NCBI RefSeq assembly: GCF_900129665.1
Contig: NZ_FQWL01000001.1
Location: 434,001-498,000 of the forward strand
Direction: 5' to 3'
Source: Flagellimonas flava
Lineage (GTDB): Bacteria; Bacteroidota; Bacteroidia; Flavobacteriales; Flavobacteriaceae
Length of the DNA: 64,000 nt
Every line of letters starts with the position of its first letter. Position 1 is the first letter of the stretch. The notes under the pieces are model-generated. The model saw only the letters and a program-made list of their open reading frames with translations, did not search any database and was not told the origin of the DNA. Made by a program: the position numbers and the translations under genes. Below are positions 33,987-43,786 of the stretch, in pieces.

Positions 33987-35231
33987 ATGAAAAGTAATTT
34001 TAATGTCGTGACATTTATTTTAATGGTTGTTTTGGCCTCTTGCTCAAGCGATTATTCCGAGGAAATCCTAGATCTACCTGACACAGTTCAAAATGATGAT
34101 GATCAAAACAATGACGAAGAACCGACAGACCCCATGACGGATGTTGGCGATATTAGTGAAGAGGACCTGGCCATTTTAAATACAACACTAGATCTTCCTG
34201 ATAGTTTTTTTATCTACGATGGTGGTTTGCCCAATTTTTTTCTAAACAATAATCTTAACGGGGAAGATAACACTCCGGCCAACAATCCCGTTTCCAACCC
34301 TGGTGCTACATTGGGCCGCGTATTGTTTTATGATGTAAGATTATCTGCCAACAACACTATTTCTTGTGCCTCGTGCCACCTTCAGGAAAATGGGTTTTCG
34401 GACCCCGACCAGTTTAGTACCGGATTTGAGGGCGGACTTACCGGCAGAAACTCCATGGGGCTTGCCAACGCCCGGTTTTATGACAATGGAAGATTCTTTT
34501 GGGACGAGCGTGCCGCCAGTTTGGAAGCCCAAGTGCTGCTTCCAATTCAGGATGCAGTGGAAATGGGCCTTTCTCTTGAGGAATTGGAATCGAAGCTAGC
34601 CAATGAGGCTTATTATCAGGTCTTGTTTCGATTGGCCTTTGGTGATGAGACGGTGACAAGCAATCGGATTTCTTTGGCTCTTGCCCAATTTGTGCGTTCC
34701 ATGGTGTCTTATCAATCAAAATTTGATGAAGGTTTGGCCCAATCCAATAACCCCAACCAGAACTTCCCAAATTTCACTGCTTCCGAGAATAGGGGGAAAC
34801 AACTTTTTAATAGCAATATGACCAACTGCTCGGAATGCCATCATACCAATGCCCAAGTCGGGGATGCCGCCCGGAACAATGGCTTGGACGCTACCTTTAC
34901 TGATTTGGGAGTGGGTGGAGTAACTAACAACAATAATCAGAATGGGGAATTCAAGGTACCTTCCCTACGAAATATCGCTCTTACGGCACCCTATATGCAC
35001 GATGGTCGTTTTGCCACCCTTAGGGAGGTAATCGAACACTATAATACTGGGGTGCAAAACAGTGCAACTTTGGATAACCGACTTAGGGTGCAAGGTGGAA
35101 ATGTCCGCCGACTAAATCTTTCGGAGGATGATATTCAAGCCTTGGAAGATTTTTTATTGACCCTAACCGATGAACTTTTCATTCAGGATGAAAAGTTTTC
35201 CAATCCATTTAGAAACGAATTTTTGGAATAA
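33987..35231 (+). CDS. Cytochrome c peroxidase / MauG-like di-haem lipoprotein
   Basis: 414 residues. Lipobox VLASC gives lipidation at Cys19, followed by an acidic low-complexity stretch (DDDQNNDEEP). Two haem c sites are present: CASCH (Cys127-His131) and CSECH (Cys281-His285). The segments GLTGRNSMGLANARF, FFWDERAASLEAQ and APYMHDGRFATLREVIEHY are conserved in bacterial di-haem peroxidases; the Met in the last may be an axial ligand. It reduces hydrogen peroxide in the periplasm or at the surface with electrons from cytochrome c. Monocistronic as far as seen. Confidence 0.92.
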   Translation: MKSNFNVVTFILMVVLASCSSDYSEEILDLPDTVQNDDDQNNDEEPTDPMTDVGDISEEDLAILNTTLDLPDSFFIYDGGLPNFFLNNNLNGEDNTPANNPVSNPGATLGRVLFYDVRLSANNTISCASCHLQENGFSDPDQFSTGFEGGLTGRNSMGLANARFYDNGRFFWDERAASLEAQVLLPIQDAVEMGLSLEELESKLANEAYYQVLFRLAFGDETVTSNRISLALAQFVRSMVSYQSKFDEGLAQSNNPNQNFPNFTASENRGKQLFNSNMTNCSECHHTNAQVGDAARNNGLDATFTDLGVGGVTNNNNQNGEFKVPSLRNIALTAPYMHDGRFATLREVIEHYNTGVQNSATLDNRLRVQGGNVRRLNLSEDDIQALEDFLLTLTDELFIQDEKFSNPFRNEFLE

Positions 35232-35241
35232 CCTGGCCGCA

Positions 35242-35601
35242 CTAGCTGCTGGAAATAGGAATTTCATCCAGGCTATAATAAATTTTCAAACCATGCTTTT
35301 TGGCTACTTCCACATCTTGGTCGGCACCTTTGGAAGCTCCATCGATACGTAGCACCGCATCGCATTTCAAAAGCATTCTATGCGCCGCCGGATATTGGAT
35401 TTCTTGCCAGACTTCATCTCCGGGTGCCTTGGCCCCGGCCAACTTTAACAAAGGTAGGGCCAGCCATTCCCCAATGATGGGCATATGGCCCATTCGAAAC
35501 AAGGGGAGGGCCATGGCCTCGAGTCGTTCAAGATTTCTTTGCATTAATTCCGGGTCGTTGTTGGTGCCGCTGCGATATGGACCGGCTATTAAAATCATCA
35601 T
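35242..35601 (-). CDS. DUF4406 protein (nucleoside 2-deoxyribosyltransferase-like fold)
   Basis: 119 residues. ILIAGPYRSGTN at the start, GHMPIIGEWLALPL in the middle, LLKCDAVLRIDGASKGADQDVEVAKKHG near the end match DUF4406, a small Rossmann-like relative of nucleoside deoxyribosyltransferases. Substrate and role are unknown. It ends 10 bp from the convergent cytochrome peroxidase stop. Confidence 0.8.
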   Translation of the reverse strand: MMILIAGPYRSGTNNDPELMQRNLERLEAMALPLFRMGHMPIIGEWLALPLLKLAGAKAPGDEVWQEIQYPAAHRMLLKCDAVLRIDGASKGADQDVEVAKKHGLKIYYSLDEIPISSS

Positions 35602-35672
35602 AATAAATCATTTTGGGTAAAGGAACGTCCAAACAATCCTAACACAAATAATGTAGTTTAAGAAATTCAAAT

Positions 35673-36245
35673 CTAGGAGTCAGCTCTGATAATACTTAAA
35701 AATTCTGGAGTGATGCCCAAATACGAAGCAATCTGTTTTTGTGTCAATAATTTGGCAATGGAAGGATACTTTTCCATAAAGATGGCGTATTTCTGTTTGG
35801 CTGGAAGTGAGAGGTTGTCCAATCCTCGAAGTTGTTCACGGATGTAGGCGTTTTGCATCAGAATTCGAAAAAAACGCTCCAATTTGGGAATCTCAATAAG
35901 TAGTTTATCGAAGTTGGCCTTTGACAATGATAAAATTGAGGACTTTTCAAGAGCCTGAATGGTGAGTAGGCTTTTTTTGTGGGTGGTAAAGGCATGCATA
36001 TCGGTAATCCACCAGTCGCTAATGGCAAACATTACGGTGGTTTCCTTGCCCTCTTCACTAAGAAAATAAGCCCTAAGAATTCCCTCATTCACAAAATGAA
36101 TGGCATTGCATATTCCACCCTGCTCTAGAACGATTGCCCCTTTTTCTAGTTTCTTTTCTGTCAAAAAGGTGGTAAATAATTCTTGCTCTATGGCAGTAAG
36201 TTCTATATGTTTTGATACGTTTTGAAGAAGGGCACCAAAAGACAT
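35673..36245 (-). CDS. Crp/Fnr family transcriptional regulator
   Basis: 190 residues. The N-terminal cyclic-nucleotide-binding-like domain is recognisable (KLEKGAIVLEQGGICNAIHFVNEGILRAYF, then EGKETTVMFAISDWWI). The C-terminal helix-turn-helix is LTQKQIASYLGITPEFLSIIR. No cysteine cluster for an Fe-S centre. Target genes unknown. It follows the GNAT gene by 3 bp, so the two are an operon. Confidence 0.9.
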   Translation of the reverse strand: MSFGALLQNVSKHIELTAIEQELFTTFLTEKKLEKGAIVLEQGGICNAIHFVNEGILRAYFLSEEGKETTVMFAISDWWITDMHAFTTHKKSLLTIQALEKSSILSLSKANFDKLLIEIPKLERFFRILMQNAYIREQLRGLDNLSLPAKQKYAIFMEKYPSIAKLLTQKQIASYLGITPEFLSIIRADS

Positions 36246-36248
36246 AAT

Positions 36249-36719
36249 TCAGGTTTTAGCTTTTAGATGAAGCTTCATTCCCTCATGGGTATCCAAAAAC
36301 CCTAGGGATTTATAAAATGCCAAGGCTTCCGGTCGCTTTTTATCCGTAGTAAGTTGTACCACATGAGCACCCTTTTCCTTGGAACGTTGTATGGCCCACT
36401 CGAACAACATTTTTCCCAATCCTTGGCCTCTAAAGCTTTCATGAACTCGAACAGCCTCTATTTGCGCTCTAATTCCTCCTTGATAGGTGAGGTACGGAAT
36501 GAACGAAAGCTGGAGTGTTCCAATTACCATAGTTCTGCTATCCTCCAATACCATTAATTCTTGGTTGGAATCCTTGGAGATGCGATCAAAGGCTTCAAGG
36601 TATGCATCTGGGAGTGGGTCTTTGAAATCCTCCCTTTGCGCCCCCAATTTATCATTCGCCAGCATTCCAACAATTGCGGGAACGTCTTCCAGTGTAGCTT
36701 GGCGTATGATGTTTGGCAC
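36249..36719 (-). CDS. GNAT family N-acetyltransferase
   Basis: 156 residues. The start MPNIIRQATLEDVPAIVGML and the acetyl-CoA-binding motif VHESFRGQGLGKMLFEWAI (R-x-x-G-x-G/L pattern) are typical; HVVQLTTDKKRPEALAFYKSLGF completes the fold. The substrate is unknown. First gene of a two-gene unit with the Crp/Fnr regulator. Confidence 0.9.
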   Translation of the reverse strand: MPNIIRQATLEDVPAIVGMLANDKLGAQREDFKDPLPDAYLEAFDRISKDSNQELMVLEDSRTMVIGTLQLSFIPYLTYQGGIRAQIEAVRVHESFRGQGLGKMLFEWAIQRSKEKGAHVVQLTTDKKRPEALAFYKSLGFLDTHEGMKLHLKAKT

Positions 36720-36792
36720 AATTATAATGTTATATCGTTCTACAATTTGACAGGAACTTTTCTAATGTAGTGAATTTCACTTCATAGGTTGT

Positions 36793-39700
36793 CTAGTTGT
36801 TTTCCTCTACCCATTTTCTGGCATTCACAAAGGCTTGTAACCATGGTGAAACCTTATCATCCCGATCTTTAGGATAGTGCGCCCAGTTCCAAGGGAAGGT
36901 GGAACGTTCAATATGCGGCATGGTCACCAAATGTCTTCCAGTTTTGTCGCATAGCATGGCGGTGTTGAAATCACTGCCATTCGGATTTGCCGGGTAGCCC
37001 TCATAACCATATTTAGCGACAATGTCGTACTGGTCTTCGGGATGTGGCAAACTAAACTTTCCTTCACCGTGGGAAATCCATACCCCCAAAGTAGTTCCTT
37101 CCATGGAACCTAACATTACCGAGTTGTTTTTCTGGATTTTGACCGAGGTAAAACTGCTCTCGTGCTTTCCAGAATCATTGTAGGTCATTTTACCATGTTC
37201 GTCGTGTTCCGGATTGATCAAATCAAGCTCCATGAACAGCTGGCAGCCATTACAGATACCGATGGAAAGGGTATCCGGTCTGGCAAAAAAATCTTTCAAT
37301 GTCTTGTTGGCTTTTTCATTGTATTTGAAAGCTCCAGCCCATCCCTTGGCACTGCCCAACACGTCGGAATTGGAAAAACCTCCAACTGCACCAATAAACT
37401 GAATATCCTCCAAAGTCTCACGGCCAGAGATAAGGTCGGTCATGTGCACATCTTTTACATCGAACCCGGCCAAAAACATGGCATTGGCCATCTCCCGTTC
37501 CGAATTACTTCCTTTCTCACGAATAATGGCCGCTTTTGGTCGTTGTCCATGGGGTTGCTCCAATTGGGGTAAAGCGCCGTCAAAATCACTTGGAAATTGG
37601 TATTGGAGTGACTGGTTTTTATAATTGCTGTAACGTTGCTTGGCCAAACCATTGGCCGTTTGTTGGTCATCCAAGAGGTAGGATGTTTTAAACCAAGTGT
37701 CTCTTAGGGAAGCGATGTTCAAACCAATTTCGATCCCATGATTCTTAATGGTAAGCTCATTTCCTTTTGTGACAGAACCAATTTTTTTAAAATTGATTCC
37801 AGCTTCTTGCAATTCTTTTTCTATGGAATCATCCGAAGCTTGGAATACAATCCCAGCATTTTCGGCAAAAAGTAATTTTATACTATCTGATTCACCAATT
37901 CCTGATAAATCGAGTTGTGCACCAAGTTCAATATCCGCGAAGCACATTTCCAAAAGGGTGGTTATTAGGCCCCCGGAAGCCACATCGTGCCCTGCTAAAA
38001 TCTTACCTTTTTTGATTAGCGATTGAATGGTGTTGAACACTTTTTTCAAATAGGCTGCGTCTTTAACGTTAGGCGCTTCGTTTCCAATTTCATTCAGAAT
38101 TTGGGCAAATGAAGAACCTCCCAGTTTATGTCCATCCTGTGAAATATTGATATAATAGATAGCCCCGCCCTTATTTTGCAGTACTGGCTCCACAATGGTA
38201 TTAAGGTCATTGCAATGCGCCGCAGCTGAGATAATCACAGTCCCAGGAGAAATTACTTCTTCATCCTTGTATTTCTGCTTCATGGAAAGCGAGTCCTTTC
38301 CTGTGGGCACGTTAATGCCCAGAGCTATAGAAAAGTCCGAAACTGCCTGTACGGCCTCATAGAGTCGTGCGTCTTCCCCTTCATTCTTGCAGGGCCACAT
38401 CCAGTTGGCCGATAGGGAAACAGATTGCATTCCGTCCTGCAAGGGAGCCCAGACGATATTGGTCAGTGCTTCGGCTATACTGTTGCGACTTCCTGCCACT
38501 GGGTCCACCAAAGCCGAAACAGGGGAATGTCCAATGCTGGTGGCAATGCCTTCTTTTCCCTTAAAATCCAGTGCCATCACCCCACAGTTGTTCAATGGGA
38601 GCTGCAAAGGACCTGCGCATTGCTGTTTGGCAACCCGGCCTCCAACACAGCGGTCCACCTTGTTTGTTAACCAGTCTTTACAGGCCACTGCTTCCAATTG
38701 GAGCACTTGTTCAAGGTATTCATGGAAATGCTCTAGGGAGTATGCTAGTGGAGGATAATTTCTGGAGATACTTGTATCTTCCATGATAGTTTTGGGAGAG
38801 CTCCCAAACATATCTGAAAGTTCTAGATCCATAGGTTTTTCACCAGTTTTTTTGGAGGTGAAAGTGAACCGATGGTCACCTGTAACCACGCCAACATCGT
38901 ACATGGGGGAACGTTCCCTAGCAGCTACACGGTCCAGGAGACCCATGTCTTTTTGACCGATCACCAAACCCATTCGCTCTTGGGACTCGTTTCCAATAAG
39001 CTCTTTGGCCGATAGCGTTGGATCACCAACGGGCAGTTTGTCCGTATTGATGGTTCCTCCGGTTTCTTCCACGAGTTCTGATAGGCAGTTCAAATGTCCA
39101 CCTGCTCCATGATCGTGTATAGAAACAATTGGGTTATCATGACTTTCCAAAAGCCCCCGAATGGCATTGGAGGCTCTTTTTTGCATCTCGGGATTTGAGC
39201 GTTGTACGGCATTAAGCTCGATAGCTGAGCTGAACTCCCCTGTATCTGCACTGGAAACAGCGGCACCACCCATACCAATTCTATAATTGTCACCACCAAG
39301 GATTACAATTCGATCTTCCTTTTTAGGAATGTCCTTGAGTGCCTGCTCTTTTTTTCCGTAACCGATTCCGCCCGCAAGCATGATTACCTTATCAAAGCCT
39401 AATTTTCGAGCATCCTCCTGATGTTCAAAGGTAAGTACCGAGCCAGCAATGAGGGGTTGCCCAAATTTGTTCCCAAAATCAGAGGCTCCGTTTGACGCCT
39501 TTATCAGAATATCCATAGGGGTTTGGTAGAGCCATTCCCGTTCTTCCATTCCTTTTTCCCAAGGTCGATTTTCCTCCAACCTCGAGTATGAAGTCATATA
39601 AACAGCGGTTCCTGCCAAGGGAAGTGAACCTTTTCCACCTGCCAAGCGATCTCGTATTTCACCGCCGGACCCCGTAGCTGCTCCGTTAAATGGTTCAACC

Positions 39701-40461
39701 GTAGTTGGAAAATTATGAGTCTCCGCTTTTAGGGATAAGACAGAATTAAAAGAGGATTCTTCATAGAAATCAGGTTGGTCAGCCGTTTTTGGAGCGAATT
39801 GTGTTGCTTTGGGCCCCTCTATAAAGGCAACATTGTCTTTGTAAGCTGACACAATACCATTGGGGTTTTCTTCCGACGTCTTTTTGATCATCTTAAAAAG
39901 CGAACTCGGTTTTTCTTCCCCATCAATCACGAAGGTACCGTTGAAAATTTTGTGCCTGCAGTGCTCGGAATTTACTTGACTGAAACCAAAAACTTCCGAA
40001 TCTGTGAGCTTCCTGCCAATTTTTTTTGCCAGCTCCTCCAAATACCCGATTTCCTCCCCACTTAGCGCTAAACCTTCTTTTTCATTATAGGCTGCAATAT
40101 CATCAATTTCCAAAATCGATTCTGGAACTATGTCAATGGTATAGATTTCTTGATTAAGGCCCTCATACTTCTGAAAAAGCATGGGGTCGTAATCGTCATG
40201 ATTTTTATACACAGTATGGAACTCTTCAATTCTAAGAATTCCTGGAATGCCCATATTTTGGGTAATTTCCGTGGCATTGGTGCTCCATGGGGTAATCATA
40301 GCGGAGCGTGGCCCAATAAAAAAGGCGTCAAGAGACGCCGCGTTTATCTTAGGTTGGTTGCCGAACAACCATGTTAGTTTTGTAATGTCTTCTGGTGCAA
40401 TTTCTTGAGCGGTTTGGACAGCAAACACTTTTGTGGTCTGGTCCCCAAAGAATTGAATCAT
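36793..40461 (-). CDS. purL: Phosphoribosylformylglycinamidine synthase
   Basis: 1222 residues, the large single-chain form of this enzyme of de novo purine synthesis (ATP, glutamine and FGAR to FGAM). The AIRS-like central domains include ETHNFPTTVEPFNGAATGSGGEIRD and DHGAGGHLNC; the glutaminase at the C-terminus has its nucleophile in IGICNGCQLF (about residue 1070), with HGEGKF and the final His/Glu region. All parts are present. Possible promoter box at 40495; transcribed alone as far as seen. Confidence 0.97.
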   Translation of the reverse strand: MIQFFGDQTTKVFAVQTAQEIAPEDITKLTWLFGNQPKINAASLDAFFIGPRSAMITPWSTNATEITQNMGIPGILRIEEFHTVYKNHDDYDPMLFQKYEGLNQEIYTIDIVPESILEIDDIAAYNEKEGLALSGEEIGYLEELAKKIGRKLTDSEVFGFSQVNSEHCRHKIFNGTFVIDGEEKPSSLFKMIKKTSEENPNGIVSAYKDNVAFIEGPKATQFAPKTADQPDFYEESSFNSVLSLKAETHNFPTTVEPFNGAATGSGGEIRDRLAGGKGSLPLAGTAVYMTSYSRLEENRPWEKGMEEREWLYQTPMDILIKASNGASDFGNKFGQPLIAGSVLTFEHQEDARKLGFDKVIMLAGGIGYGKKEQALKDIPKKEDRIVILGGDNYRIGMGGAAVSSADTGEFSSAIELNAVQRSNPEMQKRASNAIRGLLESHDNPIVSIHDHGAGGHLNCLSELVEETGGTINTDKLPVGDPTLSAKELIGNESQERMGLVIGQKDMGLLDRVAARERSPMYDVGVVTGDHRFTFTSKKTGEKPMDLELSDMFGSSPKTIMEDTSISRNYPPLAYSLEHFHEYLEQVLQLEAVACKDWLTNKVDRCVGGRVAKQQCAGPLQLPLNNCGVMALDFKGKEGIATSIGHSPVSALVDPVAGSRNSIAEALTNIVWAPLQDGMQSVSLSANWMWPCKNEGEDARLYEAVQAVSDFSIALGINVPTGKDSLSMKQKYKDEEVISPGTVIISAAAHCNDLNTIVEPVLQNKGGAIYYINISQDGHKLGGSSFAQILNEIGNEAPNVKDAAYLKKVFNTIQSLIKKGKILAGHDVASGGLITTLLEMCFADIELGAQLDLSGIGESDSIKLLFAENAGIVFQASDDSIEKELQEAGINFKKIGSVTKGNELTIKNHGIEIGLNIASLRDTWFKTSYLLDDQQTANGLAKQRYSNYKNQSLQYQFPSDFDGALPQLEQPHGQRPKAAIIREKGSNSEREMANAMFLAGFDVKDVHMTDLISGRETLEDIQFIGAVGGFSNSDVLGSAKGWAGAFKYNEKANKTLKDFFARPDTLSIGICNGCQLFMELDLINPEHDEHGKMTYNDSGKHESSFTSVKIQKNNSVMLGSMEGTTLGVWISHGEGKFSLPHPEDQYDIVAKYGYEGYPANPNGSDFNTAMLCDKTGRHLVTMPHIERSTFPWNWAHYPKDRDDKVSPWLQAFVNARKWVEENN

Positions 40462-40494
40462 ATCAATGTATCAATTGAGCGGTTTGAGAAAGTG

Positions 40495-40502
40495 CAAATT
40501 TA
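40495..40502 (-). promoter_or_regulatory. -7 box TAAATTTG of purL
   Basis: Exact TAnnTTTG on the minus strand, 34 bp before the ATG at 40461; no TTG at the usual -33 spacing was found. No purine riboswitch-like structure was recognised in the leader. Confidence 0.6.
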
Positions 40503-40598
40503 CAGTTTTATACTCGATTTTTTGGGTTGAGTCAAAGCAGTTTTCAACCTTTTATGTTGATAGTGGGATTTAATCCCGTGTTAGTTGGTAAATGGGAA

Positions 40599-40628
40599 TA
40601 AAAAAAGCCCCAAAAGGGGCCTTTTTTT
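40599..40628 (-). terminator. Terminator after the SDR gene
   Basis: Stem GCCCC / GGGGC (40607-40611, 40616-40620) with a four-base loop, flanked by A-run and T-run on either side; on the minus strand the gene stop at 40630 is immediately upstream and seven T follow the hairpin. Confidence 0.8.
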
Positions 40629-40629
40629 G

Positions 40630-41388
40630 TTAAACGAACATACCTCCAGAAGCTTCCAGCCGCTGGCCGTTGACCCAGCGGGCTTCTTCGGTACATAAAA
40701 AGGCCACGACTCCCCCAATATCTTCACTTTCACCAACTCGTCCTAACGCGGTTAAATTGGCAATGTAATCTACTACCTGGGGCATTTGTTCAAAGCGTTC
40801 TTTGTTGAAATCCGTGTTTATAGCGCCTGGAGCAACTGTATTGGCCCTAATTTGTCGCTCCCCAAGCTCTTTGGCAAGGTAGCGGGTAAAAACTTCCACA
40901 GCCCCCTTCATGGCCCCGTAGGCGGCATAACCTGGAAAAGAAAATCTAGCCAGCCCACTTGAAATATTGACTATGCCCCCGCCATCATTTAAAACTGGAA
41001 GCAGGGTTTGGGTTAGAAAATAAACTCCCTTGAAGTGGACATTCACTAAATTATCAAAGTCTTTTTCTGCAGTTTCCGCTATTGACGCATGATAACCAAA
41101 ACCCGCATTATTGACCAGAAAATCAAATGAGCTGGAGTCAAAGCTTGCCAGTAGTTCTTTTTTCAAGCGAATTTTAAATTCCCCGAAAGATGAGGTTTCC
41201 CTAGTATCCAATTGCAGGGCAATTCCCTTTACACCTCTTTTTTCTATTTCAGCCAGTGTTTCCTCTGCCGCGGAAACATTTGAATGGTAGGTGATAACCA
41301 CGTTAAGGCCGCGATCAGCTATTCTGAGGGCCATATCCCTTCCCAAACCCCGACTTCCGCCTGTAATCAAAGCAATTTTAGTATCCAT
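40630..41388 (-). CDS. SDR family oxidoreductase
   Basis: 252 residues from the ATG at 41388; an in-frame start at 41418 adds ten residues without family match. TGGSRGLGRDMA is the NAD(P)-binding glycine motif, NNAGFGYH the second motif, SSGLARFSFPGYAAYGAMKG contains the catalytic Ser, Tyr and Lys. C-terminal WVNGQRLEASGGMFV is usual. Substrate unknown. It follows the AraC regulator in the same direction, which probably controls it. Confidence 0.92.
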   Translation of the reverse strand: MDTKIALITGGSRGLGRDMALRIADRGLNVVITYHSNVSAAEETLAEIEKRGVKGIALQLDTRETSSFGEFKIRLKKELLASFDSSSFDFLVNNAGFGYHASIAETAEKDFDNLVNVHFKGVYFLTQTLLPVLNDGGGIVNISSGLARFSFPGYAAYGAMKGAVEVFTRYLAKELGERQIRANTVAPGAINTDFNKERFEQMPQVVDYIANLTALGRVGESEDIGGVVAFLCTEEARWVNGQRLEASGGMFV

Positions 41389-41474
41389 AGTTTTTGTTTT
41401 TAAAATTGAATACTGCAAAGTTCTGGTTGGGAATCAGGATTGGTTTGCGAGTGTCAATCTAAAATTTGCGAAAA

Positions 41475-42383
41475 TCAAACAATTTCCTGTTTACGGAAGT
41501 TAAGTGGGGAGAGACCGGTATGTTTTTTAAAGAAATTGGAAAAATGGGCTGTTTCCTCAAAACCAAGGGCAAAACCAATTTCGGAAATATTCCAGTTGGT
41601 GTGTCTAATAAGAATCTTTGCCTCTTGAACCACTCTATCGGCAATGAGGGCCGATGTACTTTTTTCACCAGATTCCTTTAACGCCCTATTCAAGTGATTG
41701 ATATGGATACTTAGTTGGTCGGCAAAATCTGAAGGAGTACGCAATCCCATTCGTTGGTTGGGATTTTCTATGGGAAACTGCCTTTCCAACAATTCATGGA
41801 ACAAGGAGGCGATGCGTTCTGACGCATTACTATGAAGATGACTTACCGAATTGGCAGGTTGCAACTTCATGGCATTGTGAATTAATTCGAAAACTAAATT
41901 TCTTAAACTGTCGTACTTGTAAGCATAATCAGAGCTTATTTCAGTAAACATCCGCTGAAATATGGGAGCAAAACTGTTCACCTCGTCATCAGTTAACTGA
42001 AATACAGGTTGTCCACCTGGTTGGAAAACGGGATACCCCAATAAATTCCCATATTGATGAAAAAAAGTTTCCGTGAATACACAAAAAAAGCCTGTCAGTT
42101 GCTCGTCCAATTGCTCCCAATTATAGGGAATCTGGGGATTGGAGAAAACCAACACATGTTTGTCAACAGGTACGGTTTTGTCTGCATAGTGCACCCTGCT
42201 TTTGCCAGAAACCAGACTGATTTTAAAGTAATCCCTCCTGTTGAAAGGCATTGGTTTTGGCTTGGGCCCTGCAAACTCATCCAACTTAAATACGTTAAAA
42301 TGACCTATCCCTGTTTTAAGACCTTCAGGAATACGGTTTTGACTTGAGTTGTAAAACTCCTCGATGGAAACACGTTTGGCCAT
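41475..42383 (-). CDS. AraC family transcriptional regulator
   Basis: 302 residues. The C-terminal double helix-turn-helix is clear: TPSDFADQLSIHINHLNRAL and ISEIGFALGFEETAHFSNFFKKHTGLSPLNFR cover both reading helices. The N-terminal half is a cupin-like sensor (KISLVSGKSRVHYADKT, VLVFSNPQIPYNWE). Effector unknown. Located upstream of the SDR gene with 86 bp between, a common arrangement for AraC regulators and SDR enzymes. Confidence 0.92.
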   Translation of the reverse strand: MAKRVSIEEFYNSSQNRIPEGLKTGIGHFNVFKLDEFAGPKPKPMPFNRRDYFKISLVSGKSRVHYADKTVPVDKHVLVFSNPQIPYNWEQLDEQLTGFFCVFTETFFHQYGNLLGYPVFQPGGQPVFQLTDDEVNSFAPIFQRMFTEISSDYAYKYDSLRNLVFELIHNAMKLQPANSVSHLHSNASERIASLFHELLERQFPIENPNQRMGLRTPSDFADQLSIHINHLNRALKESGEKSTSALIADRVVQEAKILIRHTNWNISEIGFALGFEETAHFSNFFKKHTGLSPLNFRKQEIV

Positions 42384-42402
42384 GTGTCAAATTTACATAA
42401 AT

Positions 42403-42410
42403 CAAATATA
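42403..42410 (-). promoter_or_regulatory. -7 box TATATTTG of the AraC gene
   Basis: Exact TAnnTTTG on the minus strand, 20 bp before the ATG at 42383. A second exact box, TAAATTTG, lies at 42388-42395 but is very close to the start. Confidence 0.6.
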
Positions 42411-42518
42411 CCGTGCAGGAAAGGTAAATGGTCACGAGGTTAAAGGTTGATGGGGAGGGTATGTGTTAACTTTAGGAATTTGGACGGATCGAATATTAGA
42501 TTATTCATTGCCAATTGC

Positions 42519-43730
42519 TCATTGTTTCTTGAGCAAGGCCATATAGAAACCGTCATATCCGCTTTTGGAGGCATAAATGTTCTGCTCTTTGATAAATTCA
42601 AAACCACTACCCGCTTCCGAATCAAGAAATTTAGCAACTTGGTCTGCGTTTTCTTGGGGTAAAATGGAGCAGGTGGCGTATACCATCTGTCCGCCTGATT
42701 TCACCATTTTACTATAGTTCTGGAGAATTTCCTGCTGAACCCCCATAATTCTGGTAATAAAATCAGGTTCTAACTTCCATTTGGAATCTGGGTTACGCCG
42801 CAAGACTCCTAATCCGGAGCATGGAGCGTCCAATAACAAGCGGTCTGCGCTATTGTACAGTTTTTTGATGACCTTGGTAGAATCTATAGCCCTGGTTTCC
42901 ACATTGTGAACCCCATTTCGGCGAGCCCGCACTTTAAGTTTTTTCAATTTGCTCTCATAGATATCGAGGGCAATAAGCTGGCCCTTGTTTTCCATTTGGG
43001 ATGCTAGATGCAAGGTTTTACCACCGGCCCCAGCACACGCGTCCACAACACGTTGCCCAGGTTTTACTTCAAGAAAGGGGGCGACCAGTTGCGAAGAGGC
43101 ATCCTGGACTTCGAATAACCCTTCTTTAAATGCTTCCGTTGCAAAAACATTTTTACGTATGGGCAATTCCAAGGCGTCTGGATAGCCTTCAATAGGCTCA
43201 GTTTCGATGTCATTTTTGGCCAATAAAATCTGTAGCTGTTCCCTTTTAATTCGAAGGGTATTTGTGCGAAGAATTACAGAGGCCTGCTTGTTAAGGGCTG
43301 TAATTTCCTGACTCCAAAGTTTAGCCCCCAAAGCTTCTTCTCCCAATTCATCCATCCAATCTGGAATGGATTCCTTTATCTTTCGGATTTTTGAAAGTTC
43401 GTCAAATTTTCCCTTGATTCTACGTTCGGGAGTACCTTCCAATTGCTTCCAATCGGGTATCCGAATTCCTTTCAATACGCACCAAACGGCAAACAATCGG
43501 AATAAATCTTCTCGGGTATAAGGCTCGTAGACTTCGGAGATGGTGGCATAAAGCCGCTTCCATCGAACAATGTCATATGTGGTTTCAGCAATAAAACCAC
43601 GGTCTCTAGCACCCCAGCGCTTATCGTACTTCAGTACTTTTTCAATGACCTTGTCGGCGTATCCACGTTCATTAAAAATATAATGCAGCGCATCTATAAC
43701 CGCAAAAACTAGGTTTCGGTGTAATCGCAT
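42519..43730 (-). CDS. RsmB/NOP family rRNA (cytosine-C5) methyltransferase
   Basis: 403 residues from the ATG at 43730; the frame is open to 43817 but that would include the divergent promoters. The NusB-like N-terminal helical region is followed by a SAM-binding domain: VDACAGAGGKTLHLA, LIALDIYESKLKKLK, DAPCSGLGVLRRNPD (first catalytic Cys) and VYATCSILPQEN (second Cys). It methylates a cytosine of 16S rRNA or possibly tRNA; the exact target cannot be read. Divergent from the BNR lipoprotein with 71 bp between starts. Confidence 0.92.
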   Translation of the reverse strand: MRLHRNLVFAVIDALHYIFNERGYADKVIEKVLKYDKRWGARDRGFIAETTYDIVRWKRLYATISEVYEPYTREDLFRLFAVWCVLKGIRIPDWKQLEGTPERRIKGKFDELSKIRKIKESIPDWMDELGEEALGAKLWSQEITALNKQASVILRTNTLRIKREQLQILLAKNDIETEPIEGYPDALELPIRKNVFATEAFKEGLFEVQDASSQLVAPFLEVKPGQRVVDACAGAGGKTLHLASQMENKGQLIALDIYESKLKKLKVRARRNGVHNVETRAIDSTKVIKKLYNSADRLLLDAPCSGLGVLRRNPDSKWKLEPDFITRIMGVQQEILQNYSKMVKSGGQMVYATCSILPQENADQVAKFLDSEAGSGFEFIKEQNIYASKSGYDGFYMALLKKQ

Positions 43731-43748
43731 CCTAAAAATTAAGAAATG

Positions 43749-43756
43749 CAAAGGTA
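43749..43756 (-). promoter_or_regulatory. -7 box TACCTTTG of the methyltransferase gene
   Basis: Exact TAnnTTTG on the minus strand, 18 bp before the ATG at 43730. It supports the shorter start. Confidence 0.65.
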
Positions 43757-43778
43757 TGGTTTCTAATAAGATTCCAAT

Positions 43779-43786
43779 TACATTTG
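43779..43786 (+). promoter_or_regulatory. -7 box TACATTTG of the BNR lipoprotein gene
   Basis: Exact TAnnTTTG on the plus strand, 16 bp before the ATG at 43802. The two divergent -7 boxes are only 22 bp apart, so the promoters overlap. Confidence 0.65.

Noticed and set aside
42440-42518. Conserved element in the spacer after the methyltransferase stop
   Set aside because: A string with repeated ATTGC/CAATG pieces is visible but too short and degenerate to call a repeat from one window.
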